This document shows positions 48,968 through 56,766 of a stretch of DNA of 64,000 nucleotides, one piece after another. Origin of the DNA: a virus. The notes below the pieces were generated by a model that had not been told where the DNA came from, did not search any database, and worked only from the letters and a program-made list of their open reading frames with translations. The position numbers and the translations under genes were made by a program. Location: IMG/VR virus record IMGVR_UViG_3300032235_001069, positions 1 to 64,000 of that record; one strand, written 5' to 3'. The stretch's first letter is position 1; every line of letters begins with the position of its first letter.

Positions 48968-49570
48968 ATGGAAAACACAAACTTTCTAAAAGAATTAGAA
49001 AAAAATCACAGAAAAGCTATCAAAGCAATCAAACACATGATTGATATTGAGGCTCAAGAATATCCTGAATATAAAGCAGCCGCAACACTGTGCAGGTTTA
49101 TTTATGATAGCGAAGATAGGTATCTACTAATCCAAGAATCTGAAAAATTTGTTTATTTCTACCAAAGCTCACATGACTTTGAAATTCTGTGCAATAATAT
49201 ATATCACTCATTGACTGATGATGGGGATATTGCCTTCGTGCAGATTAATAATCATTGCCCAGTTATCGTGTTTCAATCTCGTTGGGAGCTGAAGATTGAT
49301 GATCTCATGTCTAAAAGTGATAAGGCATTATATGAAAGATTAAATGCATTTAAAAAACGAAGAGGAATGCTTCCTCTTCATGAGAATAAAATGGTAATTT
49401 TTAATAATGCTTACGAGTATATTGAAGCGGTTAAGCAGTATCGCATAGACTCAGAAATACAGAGCAACCGATTTGAAGAATGGAAAAGGTTGAATTTGAG
49501 ATTAGCAGATAGACCACAAGCTAATTTAGATGAAGTTGACTTTGGAGCACCACATTTAAAAGAAGAATAA
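48968..49570 (+). CDS. Unknown protein
   Basis: A 200-residue acidic protein. A helical start (FLKELEKNHRKAIKAIKHMI) precedes an alpha/beta middle (YLLIQESEKFVYFYQSSHDF, VQINNHCPVIVFQSRWELKI) and a charged helix. No catalytic motif is seen. It is in the tight plus-strand operon. Confidence 0.5.
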   Translation: MENTNFLKELEKNHRKAIKAIKHMIDIEAQEYPEYKAAATLCRFIYDSEDRYLLIQESEKFVYFYQSSHDFEILCNNIYHSLTDDGDIAFVQINNHCPVIVFQSRWELKIDDLMSKSDKALYERLNAFKKRRGMLPLHENKMVIFNNAYEYIEAVKQYRIDSEIQSNRFEEWKRLNLRLADRPQANLDEVDFGAPHLKEE

Positions 49571-49571
49571 T

Positions 49572-49766
49572 ATGGAAATCAAACCAAAACATTTCTATTA
49601 CAACGAAACAGAAAACCGATTAATCTTTGTCTCAAAAGTCGAGAAAAGGCATGATGGAGTTGAAATCGTTTGGGCTTCCAAAGTTAACAAGAAAGATAGC
49701 ATTTATACTCATTATGCTTCTGGTTTTTTGTTTAATCATAAATTGGTAGGATTTTTAATAGAATAA
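49572..49766 (+). CDS. Unknown small beta-rich protein
   Basis: 64 residues, MEIKPKHFYYNETENRLIFV. Alternating strands (GVEIVWASKV, SGFLFNHKLVGFLIE) suggest a small barrel. It starts one base after the previous stop (TAATATG). Confidence 0.45.
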   Translation: MEIKPKHFYYNETENRLIFVSKVEKRHDGVEIVWASKVNKKDSIYTHYASGFLFNHKLVGFLIE

Positions 49767-49769
49767 TAT

Positions 49770-49970
49770 ATGGGTAAATCAAACTACAAACTATCAGACG
49801 AACAAAAGAAAGAATTAGATATCGTTGCTGAAAAAATGATTGAAGAGCTAGAAAATAGGTTGAGCGCTGTCGTAGGAGATATTTTAGATCCATACGATGG
49901 TCGCAAACTAGATAATAATAAACTTACTGCCATGATGCGGCATGTTGGTGATCAGATAGCTTCTTATTGA
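49770..49970 (+). CDS. Small helical acidic protein
   Basis: 66 residues, MGKSNYKLSDEQKKELDIVA, helical; a DPYDGRKLDNNKL stretch sits in the middle. No motif. Confidence 0.45.
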   Translation: MGKSNYKLSDEQKKELDIVAEKMIEELENRLSAVVGDILDPYDGRKLDNNKLTAMMRHVGDQIASY

Positions 49971-49971
49971 T

Positions 49972-50241
49972 ATGACAGAAGAAGCCAAATTCCAAAAACT
50001 CTTTGAACAGAATGAAAAAGAAATAATTAAATGTCTGATCAATGAGACTAAAGAGCTTTATGACAAACTAGAAGCTTGGGAAAAGTGTGCTGAAAATCTT
50101 GTTGACTATGCTCATGAATTTGTGCATCAATTATCATTATGGGGCAAAGGTTACGATAGAAATGATAAACAAATTAAGCTTGCAGAAGACGCTATTGCAG
50201 AGTATATTAGATTGAAAAATGAAACGAAACCTAATGAATGA
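49972..50241 (+). CDS. Small helical protein
   Basis: 89 residues, MTEEAKFQKLFEQNEKEIIK, long amphipathic helices. It overlaps the next gene by 23 bp if that gene starts at 50219. Function unknown. Confidence 0.45.
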   Translation: MTEEAKFQKLFEQNEKEIIKCLINETKELYDKLEAWEKCAENLVDYAHEFVHQLSLWGKGYDRNDKQIKLAEDAIAEYIRLKNETKPNE

Positions 50242-50458
50242 ATTGAAAGAAGGTATCGATGCATTGACTTATTTAGCCACTAATATGAAAGTTTACCTTG
50301 TAATTGGTCACAGTAATATTTACGGCAGTGATGTTCATAGCGTTCATCAAACAAAAGAATCAGCTGAGATGCAACAGCAATTCTTAGAGGAATCTGACAA
50401 TAAAGAAGAAGGAAAGTTCTATTTGGTTGAAGTGTTTGAAGTTGAGAATATAAAATAA
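50219..50458 (+). CDS. Small protein, DUF7336-like
   Basis: 79 residues if started at 50219; ATGs at 50234 and 50285 are alternatives, the last preceded by TAAT as at many starts here. The core KVYLVIGHSNIYGSDVHSVH then QTKESAEMQQQFLEESD has the strand-turn-helix plan of the DUF7336 group (KVYxLxxS...VxxSKEKAE). No function is known. Confidence 0.45.
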   Translation: MKRNLMNELKEGIDALTYLATNMKVYLVIGHSNIYGSDVHSVHQTKESAEMQQQFLEESDNKEEGKFYLVEVFEVENIK

Positions 50459-50463
50459 TAAAT

Positions 50464-50838
50464 ATGGCAATTGAAACACATTTCGACGCATGGATAAGAT
50501 TCCCAGTGATCTCCGAATATGATCATGGGACGTTTGATCGTTTACATAAATTGCTTGGTTCGGTAGAAGATATCGAATATAGCTTTGCAATTGAATTCTC
50601 CTGTGGAGATGGAAAATATCTATCAGATCTAGACACAAAAGAGGAAATAGAAAAGTATGATGGTAATGTTTGTCTACTTACTCCTCCTCGTCTTAATGTA
50701 ATTAAGATGTCTCAGATGCCAGAGCAAATGAAACCTAACAAAGATTACCGCTTTACTGTCAAATATAATCCCAAAACAGAAGAACAAATCTTCTACATCA
50801 ATAGTAAAGTAAGAAGCAGAAAAGAAATAAGAAGATAA
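50464..50838 (+). CDS. Unknown protein
   Basis: 124 residues, MAIETHFDAWIRFPVISEYD, mixed alpha/beta with CGDGKYLSDLDTKEEIEKYD in the middle. No motif or signal. It is the first of a group of genes with short gaps. Confidence 0.45.
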   Translation: MAIETHFDAWIRFPVISEYDHGTFDRLHKLLGSVEDIEYSFAIEFSCGDGKYLSDLDTKEEIEKYDGNVCLLTPPRLNVIKMSQMPEQMKPNKDYRFTVKYNPKTEEQIFYINSKVRSRKEIRR

Positions 50839-50848
50839 TTTCGGGCTA

Positions 50849-51091
50849 ATGAAATTAAATTATCTAATAATCTTTGTTAGTCTTGTATTAATAGACATTG
50901 TCTACATCTTTTATCTTAAGTATGTAGCTCAAAACAAAATAAATAAAGCATCTAGCTGGGCATCAGTTGTTACTCTCTTGAATGGAATTATAATCATTAA
51001 TTATTCCTCCGACATTTATAGCGTACTTTCTGCGATGATTGGCGCATATGTTGGCACTTTCATCTCAATGAAATTCTTTAATAAAGATTAA
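50849..51091 (+). CDS. Membrane protein
   Basis: 80 residues with two or three spans (YLIIFVSLVLIDIVYIFYL, WASVVTLLNGIIIIN, VLSAMIGAYVGTFISM). Short loops and a FFNKD end. It resembles small phage membrane proteins of unknown role. Confidence 0.5.
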   Translation: MKLNYLIIFVSLVLIDIVYIFYLKYVAQNKINKASSWASVVTLLNGIIIINYSSDIYSVLSAMIGAYVGTFISMKFFNKD

Positions 51092-51093
51092 AA

Positions 51094-51651
51094 ATGAAAA
51101 ACTACGACGATCTAGTAAAAAAATATCCAGAACTCTTCGTTGTTGAAGAGGATTCTCAAGAGCCTTTTGCACATTTTGGTTTTGAATGTGGCATTGGATG
51201 GTATGACATCATCGATAAAGCGTGCTATGTAATATATTCTGAATATAAACGTCACCTTTATTATGCAAAAAAGTACAAACAAGATTTAGACGACATTGAA
51301 AAAACCATTCAAGAAAGGCAATCTTGGGATAAAGACAAGACTAGAGAATGGATTATTGCGCATACTGAAGCATCTTATAGCAGTTACAGCAAGATGGCAG
51401 AAGAAGAAAAAGAAAGATTGCCCAAAACAACCCAAATCAAAGAAAAATTTGGTACTTTGCGCTGGTATGTAAACAATGCCGACAAAACTTCTCAAAAAAT
51501 CATTGACTTTGCGGAGCTAATGAGCGAGAATACCTGCGAAGTTTGCGGTGAATACGGTAAAACCTACACAACAGGCTGGCATAAAACTTTTTGCTTAAAA
51601 CATGCTATTGAAAAATATGGAAAAGAAAAAGTTGATCAGTACAACAGTTGA
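51094..51651 (+). CDS. Unknown protein with C-terminal zinc ribbon
   Basis: A 185-residue protein. The middle is a long charged helix (KKYKQDLDDIEKTIQERQSW). IKEKFGTLRWYVNNADKTSQ precedes CEVCGEYGKTYTTGWHKTFC, a CxxC...C/H zinc site. The IKEKFGxLRxYxxxA...CExCG pattern occurs in other phages without known function. It overlaps the next gene by 35 bp. Confidence 0.55.
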   Translation: MKNYDDLVKKYPELFVVEEDSQEPFAHFGFECGIGWYDIIDKACYVIYSEYKRHLYYAKKYKQDLDDIEKTIQERQSWDKDKTREWIIAHTEASYSSYSKMAEEEKERLPKTTQIKEKFGTLRWYVNNADKTSQKIIDFAELMSENTCEVCGEYGKTYTTGWHKTFCLKHAIEKYGKEKVDQYNS

Positions 51652-51817
51652 GAATGTAGAGACAACTGTAGCTTTCATCAGAGAACTTCAAAACAGAATC
51701 AAACAATTAGAATCAGAAGCAAATAAAAACTACGACAAAGGATATGATATGGGCTACGAGACTGGCTATGAAGCTGGTTTAAACGCCGCATACATATCTA
51801 GTCAACATCCAGAATAA
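51617..51817 (+). CDS. Small protein with GY repeats
   Basis: 66 residues from ATG 51617 (MEKKKLISTTVENVETTVAF). A helix is followed by a repeat of the form YDKGYDMGYETGYEAGL, four-residue GY/GL periods. Such xxGYxxGYxxGYxxG repeats are seen in flagellar and phage proteins. Function unknown. Confidence 0.5.
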   Translation: MEKKKLISTTVENVETTVAFIRELQNRIKQLESEANKNYDKGYDMGYETGYEAGLNAAYISSQHPE

Positions 51818-51827
51818 AAGAATAAAT

Positions 51828-52298
51828 ATGATAACTGAAAAAAAAATGTCACTTAGCGAACTATTTGAAAGCTTTCCTTCTATTAATTTATCTCTAAAAG
51901 AAATTAGGGAAATTATTCCTGCAGAGGAAGTCATGAGTAGAAAATTTGTTTTCATAGACTCAGATTTATTGTTTGATATTGAAGAGGAGTTTGGGAGGAG
52001 TCTTGAAAAAGAAAGTCGCAAAAACGAAAGAAGAGAATTACCTCCACCTCCAGAAGTTCATTACTTTTCCTCTTTTGGTATTCACAGAATAATGGAGGAA
52101 ATGAACGATTTATGCGGTATGGATGAAATAGGTAGATCAGATTTGGAAGTATTAGGATTTGACTATGGCGAAGGTGGAGAAAATTGTCACATTTATGAAA
52201 TCCTTGATGAAGAAAAGTTTTTAAAAGGTAATGAACGATTTAATTTTAATTATAAGAATGTAGTTTTAACAAAGACAGATAAATACGATTCAATATGA
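51828..52298 (+). CDS. Unknown acidic protein
   Basis: 156 residues, MITEKKMSLSELFESFPSIN, acidic, with FGIHRIMEEMNDLCGMDEIG and a C-terminal NFNYKNVVLTKTDKYDSI. It overlaps the next gene by four bases. No family. Confidence 0.45.
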   Translation: MITEKKMSLSELFESFPSINLSLKEIREIIPAEEVMSRKFVFIDSDLLFDIEEEFGRSLEKESRKNERRELPPPPEVHYFSSFGIHRIMEEMNDLCGMDEIGRSDLEVLGFDYGEGGENCHIYEILDEEKFLKGNERFNFNYKNVVLTKTDKYDSI

Positions 52299-52645
52299 AA
52301 TACCAAATCCGCAAAGTAGAAAAAGTAACCATCTGGGAAGCAACAGATGCAATTGAACTAAATCCTAAGTTCTTTAAGAAACTAAAAGATAACCCATACA
52401 AGGGCTCGACAGAAGAAGATTTCCTAAAGTATATCAATTCTCTTCAATTCGATCTACCACAAGAACTAGAGGATATTGATTTCGAAACCTATGATAAACT
52501 AAAAGATCTATTCGAAGGCGAAATGCAGAAAAAAATCTACAACTCAACAGCTGAACACTCCGAAGACTCTTGGCTCGAAATCGGTGACGTAGATCCTAGC
52601 TATTCTAAAAAAGGTGGATTTAATTCTCGATTTGATACTCTTTAA
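52295..52645 (+). CDS. Unknown acidic protein
   Basis: 116 residues, MKYQIRKVEKVTIWEATDAI. Acidic helical middle, ending DVDPSYSKKGGFNSRFDTL. No motif. It overlaps the previous stop by four bases. Confidence 0.45.
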   Translation: MKYQIRKVEKVTIWEATDAIELNPKFFKKLKDNPYKGSTEEDFLKYINSLQFDLPQELEDIDFETYDKLKDLFEGEMQKKIYNSTAEHSEDSWLEIGDVDPSYSKKGGFNSRFDTL

Positions 52646-52648
52646 TGT

Positions 52649-53044
52649 ATGGGGCGCAATTATTGGGGTGATATAGAAGGTAAGTTTTGGTATGGTATCC
52701 AATCGTCGGATGACGCTTCTTTTTTCAAGGAGCCATCCTTGATAAATGAAGATGACGATGGCGATGAAGTTTCTCTCACGTATTCCTTTGATGAATCAGA
52801 TATAGAGCTGTTAGAGGACGTACTTGAGGAAATAAATAACGAACTTGGCCCTTGGAAAGAAAAGATTGATAAGTTCTGTAACCTCAACGAATCTTTTAGT
52901 GAAGATATCTTATGTAAAGAGACAGGTATCTTTGCGGAAGATAGCAAATCAATTCTAGCTTTATATGCTCGCATCAAACTAGGCAATCAAATACTAGATT
53001 GCGTTAAGGAGAATGGCGAATGTGTATTTGAATGTGAATTATAA
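52649..53044 (+). CDS. Unknown acidic protein
   Basis: 131 residues, MGRNYWGDIEGKFWYGIQSS, then DDASFFKEPSLINEDDDGD. The N-terminal RNYWGDIEGKFWYGIQSSDD sequence is a distinctive start found in some phage and bacterial proteins of unknown function. It is acidic throughout. It lies three bases after the previous gene. Confidence 0.5.
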   Translation: MGRNYWGDIEGKFWYGIQSSDDASFFKEPSLINEDDDGDEVSLTYSFDESDIELLEDVLEEINNELGPWKEKIDKFCNLNESFSEDILCKETGIFAEDSKSILALYARIKLGNQILDCVKENGECVFECEL

Positions 53045-53047
53045 TTA

Positions 53048-53404
53048 ATGAGTGAAGCAATAAAGTCTTTACTTCCATATGATATGGCAAGGGGAGGTCA
53101 GGTAATAGAAAAGCTTGACCTTACCTTTGCTAATCATAACAGAAAAAATAAGCTTCATTCATACGCTACATCCAAGATGGATGATTTGCGTAAACAGTAT
53201 GAAGATACTATCGCCCCATGGGAATGGAACGAATACGTCGATACATTCGACATAGGCTTCGAACCCGTCGTAGGTAAGACGTACTATCTATACGAAGGCG
53301 TAACCAAATTCGTATCCATACTCAGTCCAAAAGAGTTCAGGAAAAAATCATTAGGTACAATCAAATTGTCTAGTGATGGTTATTGGATCAAGTTGGATGA
53401 ATAA
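53048..53404 (+). CDS. Unknown protein, DUF2452-like
   Basis: 118 residues. The C-terminal half (EWNEYVDTFDIGFEPVVGKT, YYLYEGVTKFVSILSPKEF) matches the plan of the short phage/bacterial DUF2452 proteins (xFxPxVGxxYxLYE...LSLxxPxEW). No function is known. It overlaps the next gene by eight bases. Confidence 0.5.
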   Translation: MSEAIKSLLPYDMARGGQVIEKLDLTFANHNRKNKLHSYATSKMDDLRKQYEDTIAPWEWNEYVDTFDIGFEPVVGKTYYLYEGVTKFVSILSPKEFRKKSLGTIKLSSDGYWIKLDE

Positions 53405-53666
53405 TATTATTTATCTTTCCAATAGGGATGTCTGGAAAATATTTTCCATAACTTCTGCAAATAACAGAAAAGGAATCAAGCCTTTTAAATTTGAGGATGT
53501 TGGTTTGAAATTTGTAGATGAATTAGATGAATTTGTGGAAGACAATCTCAATATTCAAGAGCCTTATAATGCAGATACTATTGTAGAAAAAAAACGACGC
53601 TTTGAAGTAATAGACAAAAAAGAGTTTATATTTTTTGCAATTAAGTATGGCATAAATTATAATTAA
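53397..53666 (+). CDS. Small protein with C-terminal IKYGI motif
   Basis: 89 residues from ATG 53397 (MNNIIYLSNRDVWKIFSITS). The end DKKEFIFFAIKYGINYN has the same IKYG motif as the 37944 and 46782 products. The N-terminus is basic-hydrophobic and the middle acidic. Function unknown. Confidence 0.5.
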   Translation: MNNIIYLSNRDVWKIFSITSANNRKGIKPFKFEDVGLKFVDELDEFVEDNLNIQEPYNADTIVEKKRRFEVIDKKEFIFFAIKYGINYN

Positions 53667-53670
53667 TTAT

Positions 53671-53799
53671 ATGCGAAAGCTTTTTCGTTTTTATTGTCTT
53701 GACTGCGACAACGCATGGCTTGAAATCCTCAATGCAGATGAGATGCATTCAAGGTGTGAATACTGTAATAGTTTACAAACAGCAGAAGTGCTAGATTAG
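53671..53799 (+). CDS. Small zinc-ribbon protein
   Basis: 42 residues from ATG 53671 with two CxxC pairs (YCLDCDNAW...CEYCNSLQ), a complete zinc ribbon. It is the last gene of the long plus-strand run. Function unknown. Confidence 0.6.
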   Translation: MRKLFRFYCLDCDNAWLEILNADEMHSRCEYCNSLQTAEVLD

Positions 53800-54094
53800 G
53801 GGTAAAAAATCAAATTACAATCGCGGCTGAATGTAATTTATAATGAATTTTTATTCCAGTTTTCTATTTGCTCTCTGTAGTTTGTAATGAGATGCAGTGT
53901 TTGTGGTGATTTAATGTAATTAGCCTAGTATATTACTGACTCGGCTCCAACAGAAGCGGAAAGAAATTTAATAATCGAATCGTTGTCATTTCATAACGAC
54001 TCATTATGGACTAGGTAATTTTTGCCTAGTAAATTAAAAAACGTCAAAGCCGAATGGCCAATGAACGTTGGTTTGTATTGGCGTTTGTTACAAA
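53800..54094. other. Non-coding stretch after the late-type operon
   Basis: No convincing gene. It contains an isolated palindrome of the array type at 54010-54030 (arms ACTAGGTAAT and TTTGCCTAGT), half-sites such as AGCCTAGTA near 53927, and the 12-mer AACAGAAGCGGA (near 53951, again near 54211). There is no clear terminator. Confidence 0.5.
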
Positions 54095-54592
54095 TTAACG
54101 ATACGTTAATACGTATAAGGCTAACCAAAGCCAAGTGATATTGTCGGAACCTATATCGTAAAGGATAGTAGAGATCAAGTTAGTCATGTTCTTGGCTTGC
54201 TTTATCGTCTCAACAGAAGCGGAGAAGTCCAAAATGTTATCTGGGGACATGTAAATAGAGTCAAAAGCACTTACTTGCCCACTCGACTCACTGCCACGTA
54301 AAGCATCAAGATTATTAGAATTACCATCATATTGTTGGTTATTATAAGCCGACGCTAACGCCTTTTCCACAGGTTCGACAGGATACGCCAAACAAACGAT
54401 CTTATCAGCAGCAATAGGAGAAGAAACAATAGTAGAATGAGAGACAGAAGAAATAGAAGAAGAAGATAAAGAAGATGGTAAAGATGAAAGATTAGATGAA
54501 GAAGATGATTTTGAATGAGTGGAACTTTCACGTTTGCCTAACTCTCCCGTTTGTTTTATTTTACTCCTTTCACTAGGCTTTAATCTGCTCAT
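54095..54592 (-). CDS. Serine-rich protein, uncertain
   Basis: A 165-residue frame from ATG 54592 (MSRLKPSERSKIKQTGELGK). Residues 22-55 are nearly all Ser (STHSKSSSSSNLSSLPSSLS), followed by a mixed region and a hydrophobic end (NITWLWLALYVLTYR). Upstream lies TTGTCT, 17 bp, TGTAAA and 7 bp to the ATG, the leaderless promoter plan, which favours expression. The composition and flanking non-coding DNA argue for caution; it may be spurious. The frame continues upstream to 54703 without support. Confidence 0.4.
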   Translation of the reverse strand: MSRLKPSERSKIKQTGELGKRESSTHSKSSSSSNLSSLPSSLSSSSISSVSHSTIVSSPIAADKIVCLAYPVEPVEKALASAYNNQQYDGNSNNLDALRGSESSGQVSAFDSIYMSPDNILDFSASVETIKQAKNMTNLISTILYDIGSDNITWLWLALYVLTYR

Positions 54593-54694
54593 GCAACGAT
54601 TTACACGGACGTAGAACCGACGAGACAAAATATTTTGTAACTTATTGCAGACACAAAACTTACAAAAATTTCTTACGATGGGCCAAATAATACA

Positions 54695-54925
54695 ACTAGG
54701 CAAATTTTGCCTAGTAGCTCAAAAAAACCCAAAAAATTTCATGACCTCGGCCAAATAAAGAGGTAGGCAATTTTTGCCTAGTACGTAAAAAACTCAAAAA
54801 ATTTCATATAATGGGCCAAATAAGCGCCCCTCCCAACTAGGCAAATTTTGCCTAGTAATAAAAAAGCAAAAAATTCCCAGCCGCCAGGCAAATAAAGACC
54901 AGGGCAACTAGGCAATTTTTGCCTA
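54695..54925. repeat. Array of four ~70 bp palindromic units
   Basis: Four palindromes (arms ACTAGGCAAA and TTTGCCTAGT) lie at 54695-54715, 54762-54782, 54836-54856 and 54907-54925, spaced 67, 74 and 71 bp. Spacers are also conserved: an A-run, AAAAAATTTCAT-like sequence, then GGGCCAAATAA. A fifth copy is at 54010. The arms are identical while centres vary, so a symmetric DNA-binding protein is likely to bind. It could be an origin, a partition site or an operator cluster. Confidence 0.75.
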
Positions 54926-55112
54926 CCATCTAGTTATCGCCACCGATATGGTTAGTCACACAATTTCTTTTGTTTCTATGCTATTATATAGTAACACAAA
55001 TCTAAACGTATTTCGCGCAATCAAATCAAATCAAACGTTAGGTAAGACAATCAAACAAAAACAAAAAGAATCTTGTTAGTTAATTTTTTATCATTTAAAT
55101 GCGCCAAGGGGC
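54926..55112. other. AT-rich leader region before the early operon
   Basis: There is no gene. It contains three direct ATCAA repeats near 55020-55035 and AT-rich stretches, then leads into the promoter at 55113. It may be part of an origin with the upstream palindrome array. Confidence 0.4.
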
Positions 55113-55141
55113 TTGACAACCTCACTTCTTTCTGATTTAAT
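55113..55141 (+). promoter_or_regulatory. Promoter for the 55151 gene, leaderless type
   Basis: A consensus TTGACA (55113-55118), 17 bp, TTTAAT (55136-55141), then 9 bp to the ATG at 55151. Confidence 0.65.
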
Positions 55142-55150
55142 CTCTCCCAT

Positions 55151-55450
55151 ATGAATACCCAATCCTATGCTCAAACCGTAAACGAAACTGCAGCAACCAA
55201 GCGTGGACGCGGTCGCCCATCTGGTTCCAACAGTTTTGCAAACGCACAAATCAAACAGTTGCTTACACTTCTGTCTGAAGATGCAGTTATCCCAGTGTCG
55301 CGCATCTGGTTACGTGATACATTTGGTGCGATTGCAGAGCCCGCACCTGTCATCATCAACACGGCCAATAACACTGTAGTAGAAAACCAAACAGAAGAAA
55401 AAATTCAGTTCCACATCGAAAAATTTGAGGACGCGAATTGTCCTTTTTAA
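55151..55450 (+). CDS. AT-hook protein with an SSB-like C-terminal tip
   Basis: 99 residues. KRGRGRPSGSN is an AT-hook (core GRP) that binds the minor groove of AT-rich DNA. A helical segment follows (NAQIKQLLTLLSEDAVIPVS), and the C-terminus is acidic and ends EKFEDANCPF. This resembles the acidic PF tip with which SSB recruits partner proteins. It is driven by a strong promoter next to the palindrome array and is followed by the RuvB-like gene. A role in DNA replication, or in early regulation, is inferred. Confidence 0.6.
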   Translation: MNTQSYAQTVNETAATKRGRGRPSGSNSFANAQIKQLLTLLSEDAVIPVSRIWLRDTFGAIAEPAPVIINTANNTVVENQTEEKIQFHIEKFEDANCPF

Positions 55451-55479
55451 TTGACATTTAAATTCAACCCCTATATATT
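55451..55479 (+). promoter_or_regulatory. Promoter for the RuvB-like gene, leaderless type
   Basis: TTGACA (55451-55456), 17 bp, TATATT (55474-55479), then 7 bp to the ATG at 55487. It begins immediately after the AT-hook gene's stop codon. Confidence 0.65.
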
Positions 55480-55486
55480 TGCTCAC

Positions 55487-56410
55487 ATGTTTGACAACCT
55501 CATTGGACAATCCGAAATCAAAGATCAACTGGGCTTCTACTCGAAAGCCTATCAAAAGACTGGTACTGTGCCATTTATATTGCTGAATGGTGCTAAAGGC
55601 TTGGGTAAGACCGAGTTCCTAAAAGCATTCAGCAAGACTATCACCAATAGTGATGGCAAGCCGCGCCCCATGCTGGAACTAAACTCCAGCACAATCAAGA
55701 ACAATACAATGTTCTTTGAGCAGATCTTCCTACCCATCGTGCAGGGAAACGAAGTAACTCTTTTCTTCGATGAGTGCCATGCACTCCCCAACGATCTGGT
55801 GATGGCATTCCCATCCATCCTCAATACAGAACGTACACCTTATAAGGAGTTCAACTGGAGAGAGTACACCTTTACTTTTGATTTCACTAAGATCTCCATG
55901 ATCTTTGCGACTACTGAGTTAGATAAACTATTTCCTCCTCTTAAGGATCGGCTGACTGTTCTTGATTTCAAACCATATAATCAAAATAAGTTAGCCGCAA
56001 TCATCAAGGGTCGCTTGCCAGATGTAGAGTTCGAAGATGGTCTGCTGGAAGAGATTGCCACCACTACCAGAGGTAATGCGCGTGATGCAGTTAAGCGTGC
56101 AAAACAAATTGAGTTGTATTGTGAAACCAATAACTCTAATCTGTTTCTCAAAGATGAGTGGAATGATCTTCGCAAAGTGCTTGGTATCAAACCTTTGGGG
56201 CTTTCTAATACAGAGTTGCAAGTGCTTGAGATTCTTAACACTAGGGGGCCATCTACCCTACAGACTATCGCAGCAGTAACTGGCATGAGTCGTACTGCAA
56301 TCCAGAAGGATGCTGAACTGTATCTCCTACAGCGTGGACTCATGAAGATCAATGGTGTTCGTGAGCTTACCAAAGCAGGATCAGATCTAATCAAACAAAT
56401 GTCAGAGTAG
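55487..56410 (+). CDS. RuvB-like AAA+ ATPase
   Basis: 307 residues from ATG 55487 (MFDNLIGQSEIKDQLGFYSK). This start follows the promoter directly. Walker A is LLNGAKGLGKTE (GxxGxGKT), Walker B LFFDECHALP, sensor region IFATTELDKLFPPLKDR, and a C-terminal winged helix (TLQTIAAVTGMSRTAIQKDA) with RGLMKINGVRELT, all in RuvB order. RuvB drives branch migration at Holliday junctions with RuvA; no RuvA or RuvC is seen here. It may load or process replication forks for this phage. Confidence 0.8.
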   Translation: MFDNLIGQSEIKDQLGFYSKAYQKTGTVPFILLNGAKGLGKTEFLKAFSKTITNSDGKPRPMLELNSSTIKNNTMFFEQIFLPIVQGNEVTLFFDECHALPNDLVMAFPSILNTERTPYKEFNWREYTFTFDFTKISMIFATTELDKLFPPLKDRLTVLDFKPYNQNKLAAIIKGRLPDVEFEDGLLEEIATTTRGNARDAVKRAKQIELYCETNNSNLFLKDEWNDLRKVLGIKPLGLSNTELQVLEILNTRGPSTLQTIAAVTGMSRTAIQKDAELYLLQRGLMKINGVRELTKAGSDLIKQMSE

Positions 56411-56425
56411 AGAGTAGTCAAACAG

Positions 56426-56447
56426 CCCCCCTTCGAGTGAAGGGGGG
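56426..56447 (+). terminator. Strong hairpin after the RuvB-like gene
   Basis: A perfect 9 bp stem CCCCCCTTC/GAAGGGGGG with a GAGT loop. The following TAACTCTTTT is weakly U-rich, then the ATG at 56458. It may be a terminator with partial read-through or a translational control element for the next gene. Confidence 0.6.
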
Positions 56448-56457
56448 TAACTCTTTT

Positions 56458-56706
56458 ATGAAAGCGCAATACATCTTCAGACACATAAGCAAGAGAAAGT
56501 CAAGAACTATCTTGTTCCATTGCTTGTATGATCCCAAAACATTGCGCATTATTGCAATGAGTGCATTCAACTTCGACGATGGAGTAGCTAAAGAATGCGA
56601 CTACTCGCTCTTCACCGACGAAGAGCTGAACTACACGCTCGCGTGGCTCGAACTAATGCTAGAGACTAAATCGTGGGAGGAAGATAAGCAGGAAGATAAA
56701 GAATAG
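56458..56706 (+). CDS. Small protein of unknown function
   Basis: 82 residues from ATG 56458 (MKAQYIFRHISKRKSRTILF), ending in an acidic lysine tail (SWEEDKQEDKE). It is preceded by a 9 bp stem at 56426-56447. No family is recognised. It is the last plus-strand early-type gene. Confidence 0.45.
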   Translation: MKAQYIFRHISKRKSRTILFHCLYDPKTLRIIAMSAFNFDDGVAKECDYSLFTDEELNYTLAWLELMLETKSWEEDKQEDKE

Positions 56707-56766
56707 TCAAGAGTAAAAATTAACAAAAATTATTCTAAATAAGACGAAATAAGTAGGCAAAAACTG

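Noticed and set aside
54095-54703. Full 202-residue serine-rich frame
   Set aside because: The first 37 residues precede the candidate promoter and lack support; only the 165-residue form from 54592 was kept, with low confidence.
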